Assembly (NCBI RefSeq): GCF_003248355.1
Contig: NZ_QKWY01000002.1
Span: 1,550,001 to 1,614,000 of the forward strand
Direction of reading: 5' to 3'
DNA: 64,000 nucleotides
DNA from: Streptomyces sp. AC1-42W
GTDB taxonomy: Bacteria; Actinomycetota; Actinomycetes; Streptomycetales; Streptomycetaceae
Position numbers and translations under genes: made by a program. Shown here piece after piece: positions 25,310 through 33,366 of this stretch. Under the pieces are notes generated by a model. The model saw nothing but the letters and a program-made list of their open reading frames with translations, ran no database searches and was not told the DNA's origin. Numbering within the stretch: the stretch's first letter is position 1; the number at the start of each line of letters is the position of its first letter.

Positions 25310-25666
25310 ATGGCTGAACTGCTGCACATCACCGAAGGCCCGCTCTGGGAGGCGGCCCGCGGGATCGGGACGTACGAGATGTCCACCCGCGGCCGCACCC
25401 TGCACGAGGAGGGCTTCATCCACTGCTCGCTGCCCCACCAACTGCCCGCCGTGGCCGAGGCGCTGTACGGCGCGGGGAGCCGGCCCGCAGCCGCGGAGCA
25501 GGACCTGGTGGTGCTCGTCATCGACTCCGACCGGCTCACCGCCCCGGTGCGGTACGAGCCCGGCGAACCCGGCGGCGAGGACTTCCCGCACCTGTACGGG
25601 CCCCTCCCGGTCGACGCGGTCGTGGACGTGCGCCCCTGGCGGCCCGAGGGAGGCGCCCGCGCATGA
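25310..25666 (+). CDS. DUF952-family protein
   Basis: This 118-residue protein has the DUF952 hallmarks HITEGPLWEAA, EEGFIHCSLPHQLP and the late FPHLYGPLPVDAV. The fold relates to ADP-ribosyl-transferase-like proteins, but no activity is known. Its stop overlaps the next gene by 4 nt (ATGA), so the two are coupled. Confidence 0.88.
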   Translation: MAELLHITEGPLWEAARGIGTYEMSTRGRTLHEEGFIHCSLPHQLPAVAEALYGAGSRPAAAEQDLVVLVIDSDRLTAPVRYEPGEPGGEDFPHLYGPLPVDAVVDVRPWRPEGGARA

Positions 25667-26589
25667 GCCCCGCCCCCGACACCCCGTCCGAGACGGTCAC
25701 CGGCGGCCCCCTCACCGCCGTCACCGGCGCGAGCGGCGCCCTCGGCGGCCGGGTCGCCGCCCGGCTGGCCCGCGCCGGAGTCCCCGTCCGGCTGCTCGGC
25801 CGCGACCCCTCCCGGCTGCCCGACCTCCCCGGCGCCGACCCCGCGCCGCCCGCCCCCTACGGCGACGGCGAGGCCATGCGCCGCGCCCTGGCCGGGGCCC
25901 ACACCCTGTTCCTGGTCTCGGCGCACGAGAGCCCCGACCGGGTCCACGAGCACACGACGGCGGTGGACGCGGCGGTCGCCGTCGGCGTCGAACGCATCGT
26001 CTACGTCTCCTTCCTGGGCGCCGCCCCCGACGCCACGTTCACCTTCGCCCGCGACCACTGGCAGACCGAGGCGCACATCCGGACCACCGACGTCCGGTAC
26101 ACCTTCCTGCGCGACAGCTGGTATCTCGCCGGGCTCCCGGCCATGACCGGCGCCGACGGAGTGCTGCGCGGCCCCGCCGGTGACGGCCGGGTCGCCGCGG
26201 TGGCCCACGAGGACATCGCGGACGCCGCCACCGCCGTCCTCCTCGCCGGCACCGACGCCACCGGCCCCTCGCACGACGGACGCACCTACGACCTGACCGG
26301 CCCCGAGGCGTTCACCCTCGCCGAGGCCGCCGAGGAGCTGAGCCGGGTCACCGGACGGGCCGTCACCTACGAACCCGAAACCCGCGAGGAGGCGTACGCG
26401 TCCCGGCAGCACTACGGGGCCGCCGACTGGGAGGTGGCCGGCTGGGTCACCTCGTACGAGGCCATCGCGGCCGGCGAGATGGCCACCGTCTCGGACGCCG
26501 TACCGACCCTCACCGGCCGCCCCGCCATGGACCTGGCCACCTATCTGCGCGAACACCCCGACAGCTACCGCCACCTGCTCCGGGACTGA
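25663..26589 (+). CDS. NmrA/QorB-like NAD(P)H-binding oxidoreductase
   Basis: This 308-residue atypical SDR has the nucleotide loop VTGASGALGGRVAARL and the strand VERIVYVSFLGAAP typical of NmrA/QOR2-like proteins. Such proteins act as NAD(P)H-quinone reductases or redox sensors. It overlaps the DUF952 gene and precedes a nucleotidyltransferase-like gene by 4 nt, forming a three-gene operon. Confidence 0.85.
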   Translation: MSPAPDTPSETVTGGPLTAVTGASGALGGRVAARLARAGVPVRLLGRDPSRLPDLPGADPAPPAPYGDGEAMRRALAGAHTLFLVSAHESPDRVHEHTTAVDAAVAVGVERIVYVSFLGAAPDATFTFARDHWQTEAHIRTTDVRYTFLRDSWYLAGLPAMTGADGVLRGPAGDGRVAAVAHEDIADAATAVLLAGTDATGPSHDGRTYDLTGPEAFTLAEAAEELSRVTGRAVTYEPETREEAYASRQHYGAADWEVAGWVTSYEAIAAGEMATVSDAVPTLTGRPAMDLATYLREHPDSYRHLLRD

Positions 26590-26593
26590 CCCG

Positions 26594-27217
26594 GTGCGCA
26601 CGGAGACCCCCTGGGGCCCCTGGGACCCGCCGCCGCTCGCCGAGGCCGTCCGCCTGCTCACGGCGCTGCGCTCGCCGTGGTGGATCGCCGGCGGGTACGC
26701 GGTCGAGCTGGCGGTGGGCCGTGCCTTCCGGGACCACGGCGACATCGACGTGCTCGTGCCGCGCGACGCCCAGCCGGAGGTGCGGCGGGTCCTGCCCGGC
26801 TGGGACTGGTGGGCCGCCGACCCGCCCGGCACACTGCGGCCCTGGCACCCCGGTGAGACGCTGCCCGCCGCCGTCCACGACCTCTGGTGCCGGCCGGGCC
26901 CGGACGAGCCGTGGCGCTTGCAGTTCATGCTGGACGAGGTGGCCGGCGGGGACTGGGTCTTCCGCCGCGACCCCCGCGTCCGCCTCCCGCTCGCCCGGCT
27001 GGGCCGGGTGTCGGACGAGAGCATCCCCTACCTCGCCCCCGAGGTCCAGCTCCTCTACAAGTCCAGGTCCCGGCGCCCCAAGGACGAGCGGGACTTCGAG
27101 GAGGCGCTGCCGGCCCTGGACGACCATGCCCGCGCCTGGCTGGCGGAGACGATCACCCTGACGGAGCGCGCGGACCACCCGTGGGCGGCACGGCTGCGGG
27201 CACTGCTGGCGGGCTGA
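26594..27217 (+). CDS. Nucleotidyltransferase, aminoglycoside 2''-adenylyltransferase-like
   Basis: This 207-residue protein starts at a GTG. It contains WWIAGGYAVELAVG and HGDIDVLVPR, the Gx-G-h and DxD pair of Pol-beta-type nucleotidyltransferases, and matches the pattern of ANT(2'')-like proteins. Whether it modifies an aminoglycoside or another small molecule is unknown. It is third in the DUF952/SDR operon, and convergent with a TetR remnant. Confidence 0.8.
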   Translation: MRTETPWGPWDPPPLAEAVRLLTALRSPWWIAGGYAVELAVGRAFRDHGDIDVLVPRDAQPEVRRVLPGWDWWAADPPGTLRPWHPGETLPAAVHDLWCRPGPDEPWRLQFMLDEVAGGDWVFRRDPRVRLPLARLGRVSDESIPYLAPEVQLLYKSRSRRPKDERDFEEALPALDDHARAWLAETITLTERADHPWAARLRALLAG

Positions 27218-27224
27218 GCCGGTC

Positions 27225-27420
27225 GGGTTGCCAGCCGACAGGCGTTGGTAGAGCGGCGCCGACACGGCGCGTACGACCGCGTCCGGGTCGGTCCCGGCCG
27301 GGAGTTCGCCCCGCTCGACGGCCTCGGTGACACAGTTACCCCACTCCTTGACGCGGATCGCGTAGAACGGGAGCAGCGGCCGCGCCACCGGTCCGGGCGC
27401 CGGCAGACGGTCGTCGACCT
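27225..27420 (-). pseudogene. Remnant of a TetR-family regulator
   Basis: Read on the - strand, this segment encodes FYAIRVKEWGNCVTEAVERG, then ELPAGTDPDAVVRAVSAPLY and QRL, which match the C-terminal ligand-domain signature of TetR regulators. The HTH half is missing upstream, and no proper stop follows before the frame runs into the antisense of the adjacent gene. Both ends are gone, so it is a decayed fragment. It lies exactly where the lower-G+C island begins. Confidence 0.6.
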
Positions 27421-27715
27421 TGTACCCCTTCGGTACGGGGCCGACCCACGCAATGCGTGCGATGACACTTCGGTGACCTCGTCGGTCGCTCGGGAATGCG
27501 GTCGCGGGAGGGGCCACGTAGGCAGGACTCCGCGAAATCCGCAAGGGCATACGCAAAGCGGTCACATCGCGATGAAAGGCATAACTGCCGTCATTGTTGG
27601 GGCAGTTGATGTACACTCAAGCATTATCGCGGGGGGCGGTCTGTCAATGCGACCTTCAACCAATTCGCCTCGTGATGCACACGCGTGCCCGCAATTCCAA
27701 ATGAGAGGTGCAACT
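27421..27715. other. Non-coding junction of the island
   Basis: About 295 bases with no supported gene. Base composition drops visibly from about 27540 onwards. It presumably carries the promoter of the secreted protein gene, which I could not pin down. Confidence 0.4.
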
Positions 27716-28147
27716 GTGCGTAAGTTCGGAACCCGTAATACTTGGAAGCGAGTCGGTATGGTTGCTTCCGTCGCGACCCTCCCGTTGGCTCTCGCGAGCC
27801 CTGCCTGGGCTGTCGTGAAGTACTCATACATAACGGGTGGAGTCGCCGGCTTCACCTCGAAGTATGTGACCGATGATGGAGGCACCGGCCCGAACAAGGT
27901 CGACTTCACCGGATGTCATACGGGCGTGACGAAGAGTGTGACTGTTCAGTTGCGACGTGCTGTCTTCGGGCCCGACATCGGATTCGACACGAAGACCTAC
28001 ACGGCATGCTTCAATGGCGGAACCTCGTCCGGCGAGTGGGGTGCCGGAAGCGAAGGTCACGACTACTACTTCCGCATTACCAAGGTCGGCGGCAGTTCGG
28101 TAGTGGGCCCGACGATCAGCGTCGATACGACCCGTATGTCTTTCTGA
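27716..28147 (+). CDS. Small Sec-secreted protein of unknown function
   Basis: This 143-residue protein starts at a GTG after GAGAGG. A basic N-terminus, the hydrophobic core VGMVASVATLPLALA and an AxA site (SPAWA) form a clear signal peptide of about 32 residues. The mature part (about 111 residues) is strand-rich with two cysteines (TGCHTG and YTACFNGG) that could form one disulfide. Codons rare in this genome (ATA, TCA) and lower G+C suggest recent acquisition. It has its own U-tract terminator and precedes an ABC transporter operon. I do not recognise the family. Confidence 0.75.
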   Translation: MRKFGTRNTWKRVGMVASVATLPLALASPAWAVVKYSYITGGVAGFTSKYVTDDGGTGPNKVDFTGCHTGVTKSVTVQLRRAVFGPDIGFDTKTYTACFNGGTSSGEWGAGSEGHDYYFRITKVGGSSVVGPTISVDTTRMSF

Positions 28148-28206
28148 GAACTGTCCGTCAGGAATCGCGGGTCAGTCCATAGGTGACACTGGATTCTGAA
28201 TGCCTG

Positions 28207-28246
28207 GGTGGAGACCTGAAACGCGGGTCTCCACCTGCCTCTTTTT
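28207..28246 (+). terminator. Intrinsic terminator with U-tract
   Basis: A 10-bp perfect stem (28207-28216 with 28226-28235) is followed within 7 nt by five Ts. This classic form is rare in this genome and separates the secreted-protein gene from the ABC operon. Confidence 0.85.
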
Positions 28247-28289
28247 GAAACAGAGAGAGGCGCCCCACACTGAAACACCAAGGTGTCGC

Positions 28290-29048
28290 ATGCCCATTTC
28301 GATGTTCGAGTGTTCCTTCTCCTATCGGCGTAGACGCCCGGTGCTGCGTGATTTCAGTTATACGCTGCCGCCCGGGCGCACCGTGCTTCTGGGGCCGAAC
28401 GGAGCGGGAAAAAGTACCCTGTTGGGCTTGTGCGCATCTGCGCTGCGCCCCGATTCCGGTTCCGTCACCTACGACGGCCTGAGCACTGGCCAGCGCCGTG
28501 CGCTGCCCGCGTTCCGCAGGCGTGTGGCGTGGATGCCTCAGCAGGTGGAGCAGGTGCCGGGGCTCACGGCCCGGGATCAGGTCGCGTACTCCGGCTGGCT
28601 CAAGGGGATGTCCCGGCGCGCGGCGTGGCGTGAAGCTCTCCGGGCCCTGCGCCGCGTGGAGTTGGCCGATCGGGCGGATGACAAGGTGCAGGAGCTCTCC
28701 GGGGGGCAGCAGCGGCGCGTCGCAGTGGCTCAGGCCCTCGTGCATGACGCGGAGGTCCTTCTCCTCGATGAGCCGACAGCGGGTATGGATCCCCGGCAGC
28801 GGCAGGTCTTCCACCAGATTCTCGCCGATCTGTCGAAGGAGGTGCACATCGTTCTCTCCACCCATGACACCTCCGACATCGCCAACTCCTACGACTCGGT
28901 CGCAGTTCTGCTGGACGGCCAGGTGCGCTTCTCGGGGACGGTCGCGGACTTCCTTTCCCACGCGAGCGCGACGGCGGCGTCCGACGAGCAGCGGGCCACC
29001 TCCGCCTATCAGGCCTTCACCGAGATCGATGGGGCGATCTCGTGGTGA
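28290..29048 (+). CDS. ABC transporter ATP-binding protein
   Basis: The 252-residue ATPase has Walker A GPNGAGKST (35-43), the signature LSGGQQRRVAVAQAL, Walker B EVLLLDEPTAGMD and the switch His in VLSTHD. The ATG follows AAGGTG. It resembles ATPases of export or self-immunity transporters with separately encoded membrane subunits. The next gene overlaps by 4 nt (GTGA), showing tight coupling. Confidence 0.93.
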   Translation: MPISMFECSFSYRRRRPVLRDFSYTLPPGRTVLLGPNGAGKSTLLGLCASALRPDSGSVTYDGLSTGQRRALPAFRRRVAWMPQQVEQVPGLTARDQVAYSGWLKGMSRRAAWREALRALRRVELADRADDKVQELSGGQQRRVAVAQALVHDAEVLLLDEPTAGMDPRQRQVFHQILADLSKEVHIVLSTHDTSDIANSYDSVAVLLDGQVRFSGTVADFLSHASATAASDEQRATSAYQAFTEIDGAISW

Positions 29049-30388
29049 ACCGATTCCCCTTCGCCCGGCACTCGGCCGTCATCGGGCTCGGAGCCCCGAC
29101 GGTGGCTCTCGCCGCATACTTCACCGCCTACCAGCCCAGGCCGCTGACCGGTGAGGATTCCATCGTCATGGTGTCGGGGGCCATGAGGGTCGCCGCGCTG
29201 GGAATTGCCTTGGCGGCTGCCTGGGACGCGGGAAGGCTTCGCCGGGCTCGGATTGCGGCAGCCCCGTCCAGCCGTCACCTGCTGCGCGTATTCGTCGATG
29301 CGCTGGCCCCCAACCTGGCCCTGGTGATCATCAGCTGGGTGGCGTCCTTCCTGCTCGTGATCAGCTATCTGGGAGGCCCCGCACCAGGGTTGTACGACAC
29401 CGTTCCCGTGGTCCGGAGCTTTGCGGTCCCCCTCAGCGCGGTAGCGGTCGGCTTCTTCCTCGGGCTCTTCCTTTCGCCCGTTGTCGCCCGCCCCCTTGCG
29501 GTGGTGATCACGGCGCTGTGGGTCTTCGTCGCCTATGCGCTGGGTGTCCCATGGCTGCGGGCGATATCCGGATTCGACATGAGCACTCCGACCTATACGG
29601 ATGTCGTGGACCGCGCCTACCTCATGGCACCGGCGATCCTGGCTCTCGGACTGCTGCTCGGCCTTGTCGCGCTCAGCCTGTTCTCACGTCCGGCGCTGCG
29701 CGCCGCCGCCATGGCCTGCTGCGTCCTCGCGGGCTTCGGGGCGTCGTACCCCCTGGTGAGTGACGCCCCGCGCTACGCCGACCCCACCGTTCCCCGCACC
29801 TGGGCGACGACGTGTGAGCGAACTGCTCCGGTGATCTGCGTGCCCGGCGAGTTCGCCGACGACATCCCCGCGCTGCATCGCTCCGCTCGACAGGCGCTGC
29901 CCCGCCTGCGAGAGGCCGGGTTCACCCCACCCCGGAAGCTGGCCTTCGTCTCGGAGGATCTGCCACTGGCACGCGACACCTGGCGAACCCATCTCCAGAA
30001 GCCGGTGACCCGGCACCGCAGCCGGGGCATCTACATCAGCGCCTTGGTTCCGTCAGGGCTCCACGACTGCCCCCGCCTTCCTGATGACTACGTCTACCCG
30101 GGGCGCGGAGCCGCCTTCGCCTGGGTCGGCCTGACGGTCGGGATGTCGGAGGAAGAGGTCACCCGCAGCTACGGCCCCACTGGCGCGTACCGGGCACGCT
30201 GGGTGCGCAGCCTCCCCAAGGCCAAGCAGTACGCCTGGTACAAACAGGAGTTGAGCTACCTCAAGTCCTGCGACGAGCAGGTCCATGAGAAGGCCCGGGC
30301 GGGAGCCAAGGCCGAGAAGGAGCGGGGCCGAGCGCTGGGCCCCGAGTTGGAGAACCCGGCGGACACGGCACCGGGGGCGAACCGTTGA
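29045..30388 (+). CDS. Large membrane protein with extracytoplasmic domain, ABC partner
   Basis: This protein of 447 residues (448 from an alternative GTG at 29042) has about six to seven membrane helices in the first 235 residues. A soluble region (about 240-430) follows with three cysteines (TTCERTAPVICVP, CDEQ) and a charged tail. It is presumably the permease or an accessory subunit for the preceding ATPase. The soluble region has no motif I recognise; its cysteines fit an extracytoplasmic location. It is coupled on both sides (GTGA and TTGA overlaps). Confidence 0.78.
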   Translation: MNRFPFARHSAVIGLGAPTVALAAYFTAYQPRPLTGEDSIVMVSGAMRVAALGIALAAAWDAGRLRRARIAAAPSSRHLLRVFVDALAPNLALVIISWVASFLLVISYLGGPAPGLYDTVPVVRSFAVPLSAVAVGFFLGLFLSPVVARPLAVVITALWVFVAYALGVPWLRAISGFDMSTPTYTDVVDRAYLMAPAILALGLLLGLVALSLFSRPALRAAAMACCVLAGFGASYPLVSDAPRYADPTVPRTWATTCERTAPVICVPGEFADDIPALHRSARQALPRLREAGFTPPRKLAFVSEDLPLARDTWRTHLQKPVTRHRSRGIYISALVPSGLHDCPRLPDDYVYPGRGAAFAWVGLTVGMSEEEVTRSYGPTGAYRARWVRSLPKAKQYAWYKQELSYLKSCDEQVHEKARAGAKAEKERGRALGPELENPADTAPGANR

Positions 30389-30972
30389 CCCTCTGGGTGC
30401 GTACGCGAAGAATCTGGGTGCTGCCTGTGGCGCTGGCCGCCTGGATGCTCCTGCTTGTGCTCGTGCGCGACGATGTGGCGAAGGTTCCACAGATCGCCGC
30501 ACAGGGCACCTTCTCGGTCAAGCTGATGAACTTCGTCCCGCTCATCCTGTGCATCCCGACGATGTACTGCATGAGCCGGCGCCTCATCGCCACCGAAACC
30601 ACAGCGGCGCGGCCGGTCGCCGTCGTCGACCGGCTGGCTCTCCTGCTCCTGGGGGCGAGCGCGGCGGGGCTGGGGTTTGCACTCGGGGAGTTCCTGGACA
30701 TGCCGACAGCGGTGGCGGGCGGCCGGAACACCGTCATGGTGCTGGGCCTCGCCCTCCTCGTACACAGCTGGTACGGCCCGATCGCCGGTGGCGCGGCGGC
30801 GACCATGTTCGTGATGTTCAGCATCGTCACCGGCCTGGCAGGAGACCAGAGGCCGTACCCGTGGGCGGTTCTGCTGATGGAGTCCACCAGCGTCGTGGCC
30901 GCAGTCGTGGCGGCGGTCAGCTTCACTGCCGGGCTGATCACGATGGCGTACCGCCGGCGGATACCGGGCTGA
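30385..30972 (+). CDS. Second membrane subunit of the ABC cassette
   Basis: This 195-residue protein starts at a TTG that overlaps the previous stop by 4 nt. It consists of about six predicted helices with little soluble sequence. It is the third gene of the cassette and likely completes the transmembrane part of the transporter. There is no named family that I can support. Confidence 0.75.
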   Translation: MTLWVRTRRIWVLPVALAAWMLLLVLVRDDVAKVPQIAAQGTFSVKLMNFVPLILCIPTMYCMSRRLIATETTAARPVAVVDRLALLLLGASAAGLGFALGEFLDMPTAVAGGRNTVMVLGLALLVHSWYGPIAGGAAATMFVMFSIVTGLAGDQRPYPWAVLLMESTSVVAAVVAAVSFTAGLITMAYRRRIPG

Positions 30973-30982
30973 CCTGAAAAGA

Positions 30983-31036
30983 CCGCACCCGGTCCGTGAG
31001 GGACGCCGTTCTCGGCGGCCTGCGGACCGGGTGCGG
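30983..31036. terminator. Long-stem terminator of the ABC cassette
   Basis: A 14-bp perfect stem (30983-30996 with 31023-31036) encloses a 26-nt loop that itself contains a small hairpin. It ends the + operon before convergent sodN. Confidence 0.75.
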
Positions 31037-31089
31037 ACCGGTAGGGAGTCCGACCAGCGAAACCGCAGGTCAGACGGCCTAACCAGAGA

Positions 31090-31485
31090 TCAGGCCTTCT
31101 TGGTCTCCCAGAAGATCTTGTCGATCTCCGCGATCAGGTCCAGCGCCTTCTGGCCGGTGGCCGGGTCGGTGGAGCCCTTGGCGGCCGAGAGGGCCTTCAG
31201 GGTGTCGTTGACCAGCTGGTGCAGCTGCGGGTACTTCTCGAAGTGCGGGGCCTTGAAGTAGTCGCTCCACAGCACCGAGATGTGGTGCTTGGCGAGCTCG
31301 GCACGCTGCTCCTTGATAACCACCGCGCGGGCCCGGAAGTGCGGGTCCTCGTTGGCCTGGTACTTCTCCTGGACGGCCTTGACGGACTCCGCCTCGATGC
31401 GGGCCTGGGCCGGGTCGTACACGCCGCAGGGCAGGTCGCAGTGGGCGCTGACCTTCACCTTGGGGGCGAACAGGCGGGAAAGCAT
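31090..31485 (-). CDS. sodN: Nickel superoxide dismutase SodN
   Basis: This 131-residue precursor has a 14-residue leader (MLSRLFAPKVKVSA) that must be cut to expose the nickel hook HCDLPCGVY, in which the new N-terminal His, both Cys and the Tyr are all present. The mature protein is 117 residues, the standard NiSOD length, and forms a cytoplasmic hexamer that disproportionates superoxide. Its divergent neighbour encodes the SodX maturation protease. Nickel-dependent expression is known in other streptomycetes. Confidence 0.97.
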   Translation of the reverse strand: MLSRLFAPKVKVSAHCDLPCGVYDPAQARIEAESVKAVQEKYQANEDPHFRARAVVIKEQRAELAKHHISVLWSDYFKAPHFEKYPQLHQLVNDTLKALSAAKGSTDPATGQKALDLIAEIDKIFWETKKA

Positions 31486-31666
31486 TGAGCTGTCCTTCCT
31501 CGTGATCGTCTTCTCAGGTGGGACATTACTCCGTGAGAAGCCTCTTTCAGCGAGTGCCCCCAGGGGCTTAGGCCAAAAGTCCGGGAAGAGGATGGGACCC
31601 ACGGCCGAATGTACGAAAGCCTGTCGTGGACGGTGTACTGGACGGATGGGGAAGGTGCGGGAGGAG

Positions 31667-32125
31667 ATGAGCGAGGTGCCGGAGGTGCCGGAGCCGGCCG
31701 GTGAGCGGCCCGCGCGCGGGCTGTCGGCGCGGGTGCCCTTCCAGGTGGTGGAGGTGACGGGCCCCTCGATGGTGCCCACGCTCCATCACGGGGACTGGCT
31801 GCTCGTGCGGTACGGGGCGCCGGTGCGCCCCGGGGACGTGGTGATCCTGCGTCATCCGTTCCAGCAGGACCTGCTCGTCGTGAAGCGCGCCGTGGAGCGC
31901 CGGGCCGGCGGCTGGTGGGTGCTGGGCGACAACAGTTACGCGGGCGGCGACTCCACCGACTACGGAACCGTCCCCGAGGAACTCGTGCTGGCCCGGGTCA
32001 GCGCGCGGTACCGGCCGCTGACCCGGGATCAGCGCACGGTGCGCGGCGTACTGGGCTGGGCGGTCTCCGCGCTGCGCCCGGTCTCCGCGGCGCGCTCGGT
32101 CTCCAGGCGCTTGCGGGCCCGGTAG
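31667..32125 (+). CDS. sodX: NiSOD maturation protease SodX (signal-peptidase-like)
   Basis: This 152-residue S26-family peptidase has the catalytic Ser in GPSMVPTLHHGD, the Lys in LLVVKRAVERR, and the GDNSYAGGDSTDYGTV box. Unlike true signal peptidases it has no membrane anchor, consistent with cytoplasmic removal of the SodN leader. I use the ATG at 31667 after GGGAGG; an ATG at 31646 would add 7 residues. Its 3' end overlaps the convergent CGNR gene by 97 bp. Confidence 0.92.
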   Translation: MSEVPEVPEPAGERPARGLSARVPFQVVEVTGPSMVPTLHHGDWLLVRYGAPVRPGDVVILRHPFQQDLLVVKRAVERRAGGWWVLGDNSYAGGDSTDYGTVPEELVLARVSARYRPLTRDQRTVRGVLGWAVSALRPVSAARSVSRRLRAR

Positions 32126-32658
32126 GCCGCCACGTTGGCCCGGGTGGCGCAGCGGTCCGAGCAGTAGCGGCGGGAGCGGTTGGTCGAGGTGTCGAGGTAC
32201 GCGTTGCGGCAGGGCGCGGCCTCGCACAGGCCCAGCCGGTCCACCCCGTACGAGGTGAGGTGGAACGCCAGACCCATGGCCGCGATCGCCGCGTACCCCG
32301 CCGTGGCGTTGGACGGGTGGTCCGCGAGGTGCATGTGCCAGTCCGGCGTGCCGTCCGCGTCGCGCACGTCGTGGCCGGAGATCTGCGGGCTCACCGGGAA
32401 CTCCAGGAGCAGCGAGTTGAGCAGGTCCACCGCCAGCCGCTCGTCCCCCTCGTCGGCCGCCTCGAAGACCGCGCGCAGCCGGGCCCGTACCGAACGGAAC
32501 CGGGTGACGTCCGCGTCGGCCGCGCGCCGGGCCGCCTGGGCGTTCTCGCGGAACAGGTCGCGGACGGCCTCCACCGACGTCAGGGTGTCCCTGTTCCGGG
32601 CCGGCTCCTCGGTGTTGACCAGGCGTACGGCGTAGTCCGAGTACAGGGCCAGTTCCAC
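32029..32658 (-). CDS. CGNR zinc-finger (ABATE-type) regulator
   Basis: This 209-residue protein has an N-terminal stress-response/ABATE-like domain (DYAVRLVNTEEP) and a C-terminal CGNR zinc finger (GLCEAAPCRNAYLDTSTNRSRR-type, then YCSDRCATRANVAAYRARK) with four cysteines. These are putative DNA-binding regulators in actinobacteria. The last 32 codons, including the basic tail, are antisense to the end of sodX. Confidence 0.88.
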   Translation of the reverse strand: MELALYSDYAVRLVNTEEPARNRDTLTSVEAVRDLFRENAQAARRAADADVTRFRSVRARLRAVFEAADEGDERLAVDLLNSLLLEFPVSPQISGHDVRDADGTPDWHMHLADHPSNATAGYAAIAAMGLAFHLTSYGVDRLGLCEAAPCRNAYLDTSTNRSRRYCSDRCATRANVAAYRARKRLETERAAETGRSAETAQPSTPRTVR

Positions 32659-32877
32659 GAGTCGTCCTTACGGCGTCGGTCCAGGGCGGGGCGGTACGGG
32701 ATGGTGCGGGGCGGTACGGGGTGACGTAATGGGTGGTTAAAGCTACAGGGTATTACATAGTGGGAGGGGATGCGGCCCATCCGCATTCCTCCGCGCACAC
32801 CGCAACCCGCCGTGCCGCCCACCGCACTGGAAGGGTGAGACGGTCCGCGCCCGCGGGCCGGGGGAAGGACACCGAGG

Positions 32878-33366
32878 ATGCGGAGCGATGACCATGCCGC
32901 GCTGCACGCCTTCGTCGAGAGCAGACGCACCGCCCTGTTCCGCAGCGCGTTCCTGCTCTGCGGCGACCGGGACGAGGCCGAGGACCTGGTCCAGACGACC
33001 CTGGTCAAGGTCGTGCTCGGCGGGCGGCGGCACGGCCGGCTCGACAACATCGAGGCGTACGCGCGCAAAACCCTGGTCAACACCTTCATCGCCGCCCGCC
33101 GCCGGTTCTGGCGCCGCGAGCAGGCGTACGGGGAACTGCCCGAGCGGGCCGCGCGGACACCCGACACGGACACCGGCCTGGCGGTCCGGGCGGCGCTCGC
33201 CCGGCTCACGCCCAGGCAGCGGGCGGTGCTGGTGCTGCGCTACTGGGAGGACCTGAGCGTCGAGGCCACGGCCGCCACGCTCGGGATGCGGGAGAACACG
33301 GTCAAGAGCCACACGGCTCGGGGATTGGCGGCGCTGCGCGCCGAGATGGCGGAGGTATGGGTATGA
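32878..33366 (+). CDS. SigE-family ECF sigma factor
   Basis: The 162-residue ECF sigma factor has region 2 (CGDRDEAEDLVQTTLVKV) and region 4 (LTPRQRAVLVLRYWEDLSV, ENTVKSHTARGLAALR). The spacing corresponds to the abundant SigE-type sigma factors of streptomycetes. It is coupled to the next gene through ATGA, which probably encodes its membrane-linked modulator. Confidence 0.9.
   Translation: MRSDDHAALHAFVESRRTALFRSAFLLCGDRDEAEDLVQTTLVKVVLGGRRHGRLDNIEAYARKTLVNTFIAARRRFWRREQAYGELPERAARTPDTDTGLAVRAALARLTPRQRAVLVLRYWEDLSVEATAATLGMRENTVKSHTARGLAALRAEMAEVWV

Noticed and set aside
27594..27617. Promoter TTGTTG/TACACT for the secreted protein
   Set aside because: The spacer is 12 bp.
27716..28147. 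Lactococcin 972-type bacteriocin
   Set aside because: Gene order is similar but the mature sequence lacks the Trp/Gly/Tyr pattern of that family, so only an architectural analogy is kept.
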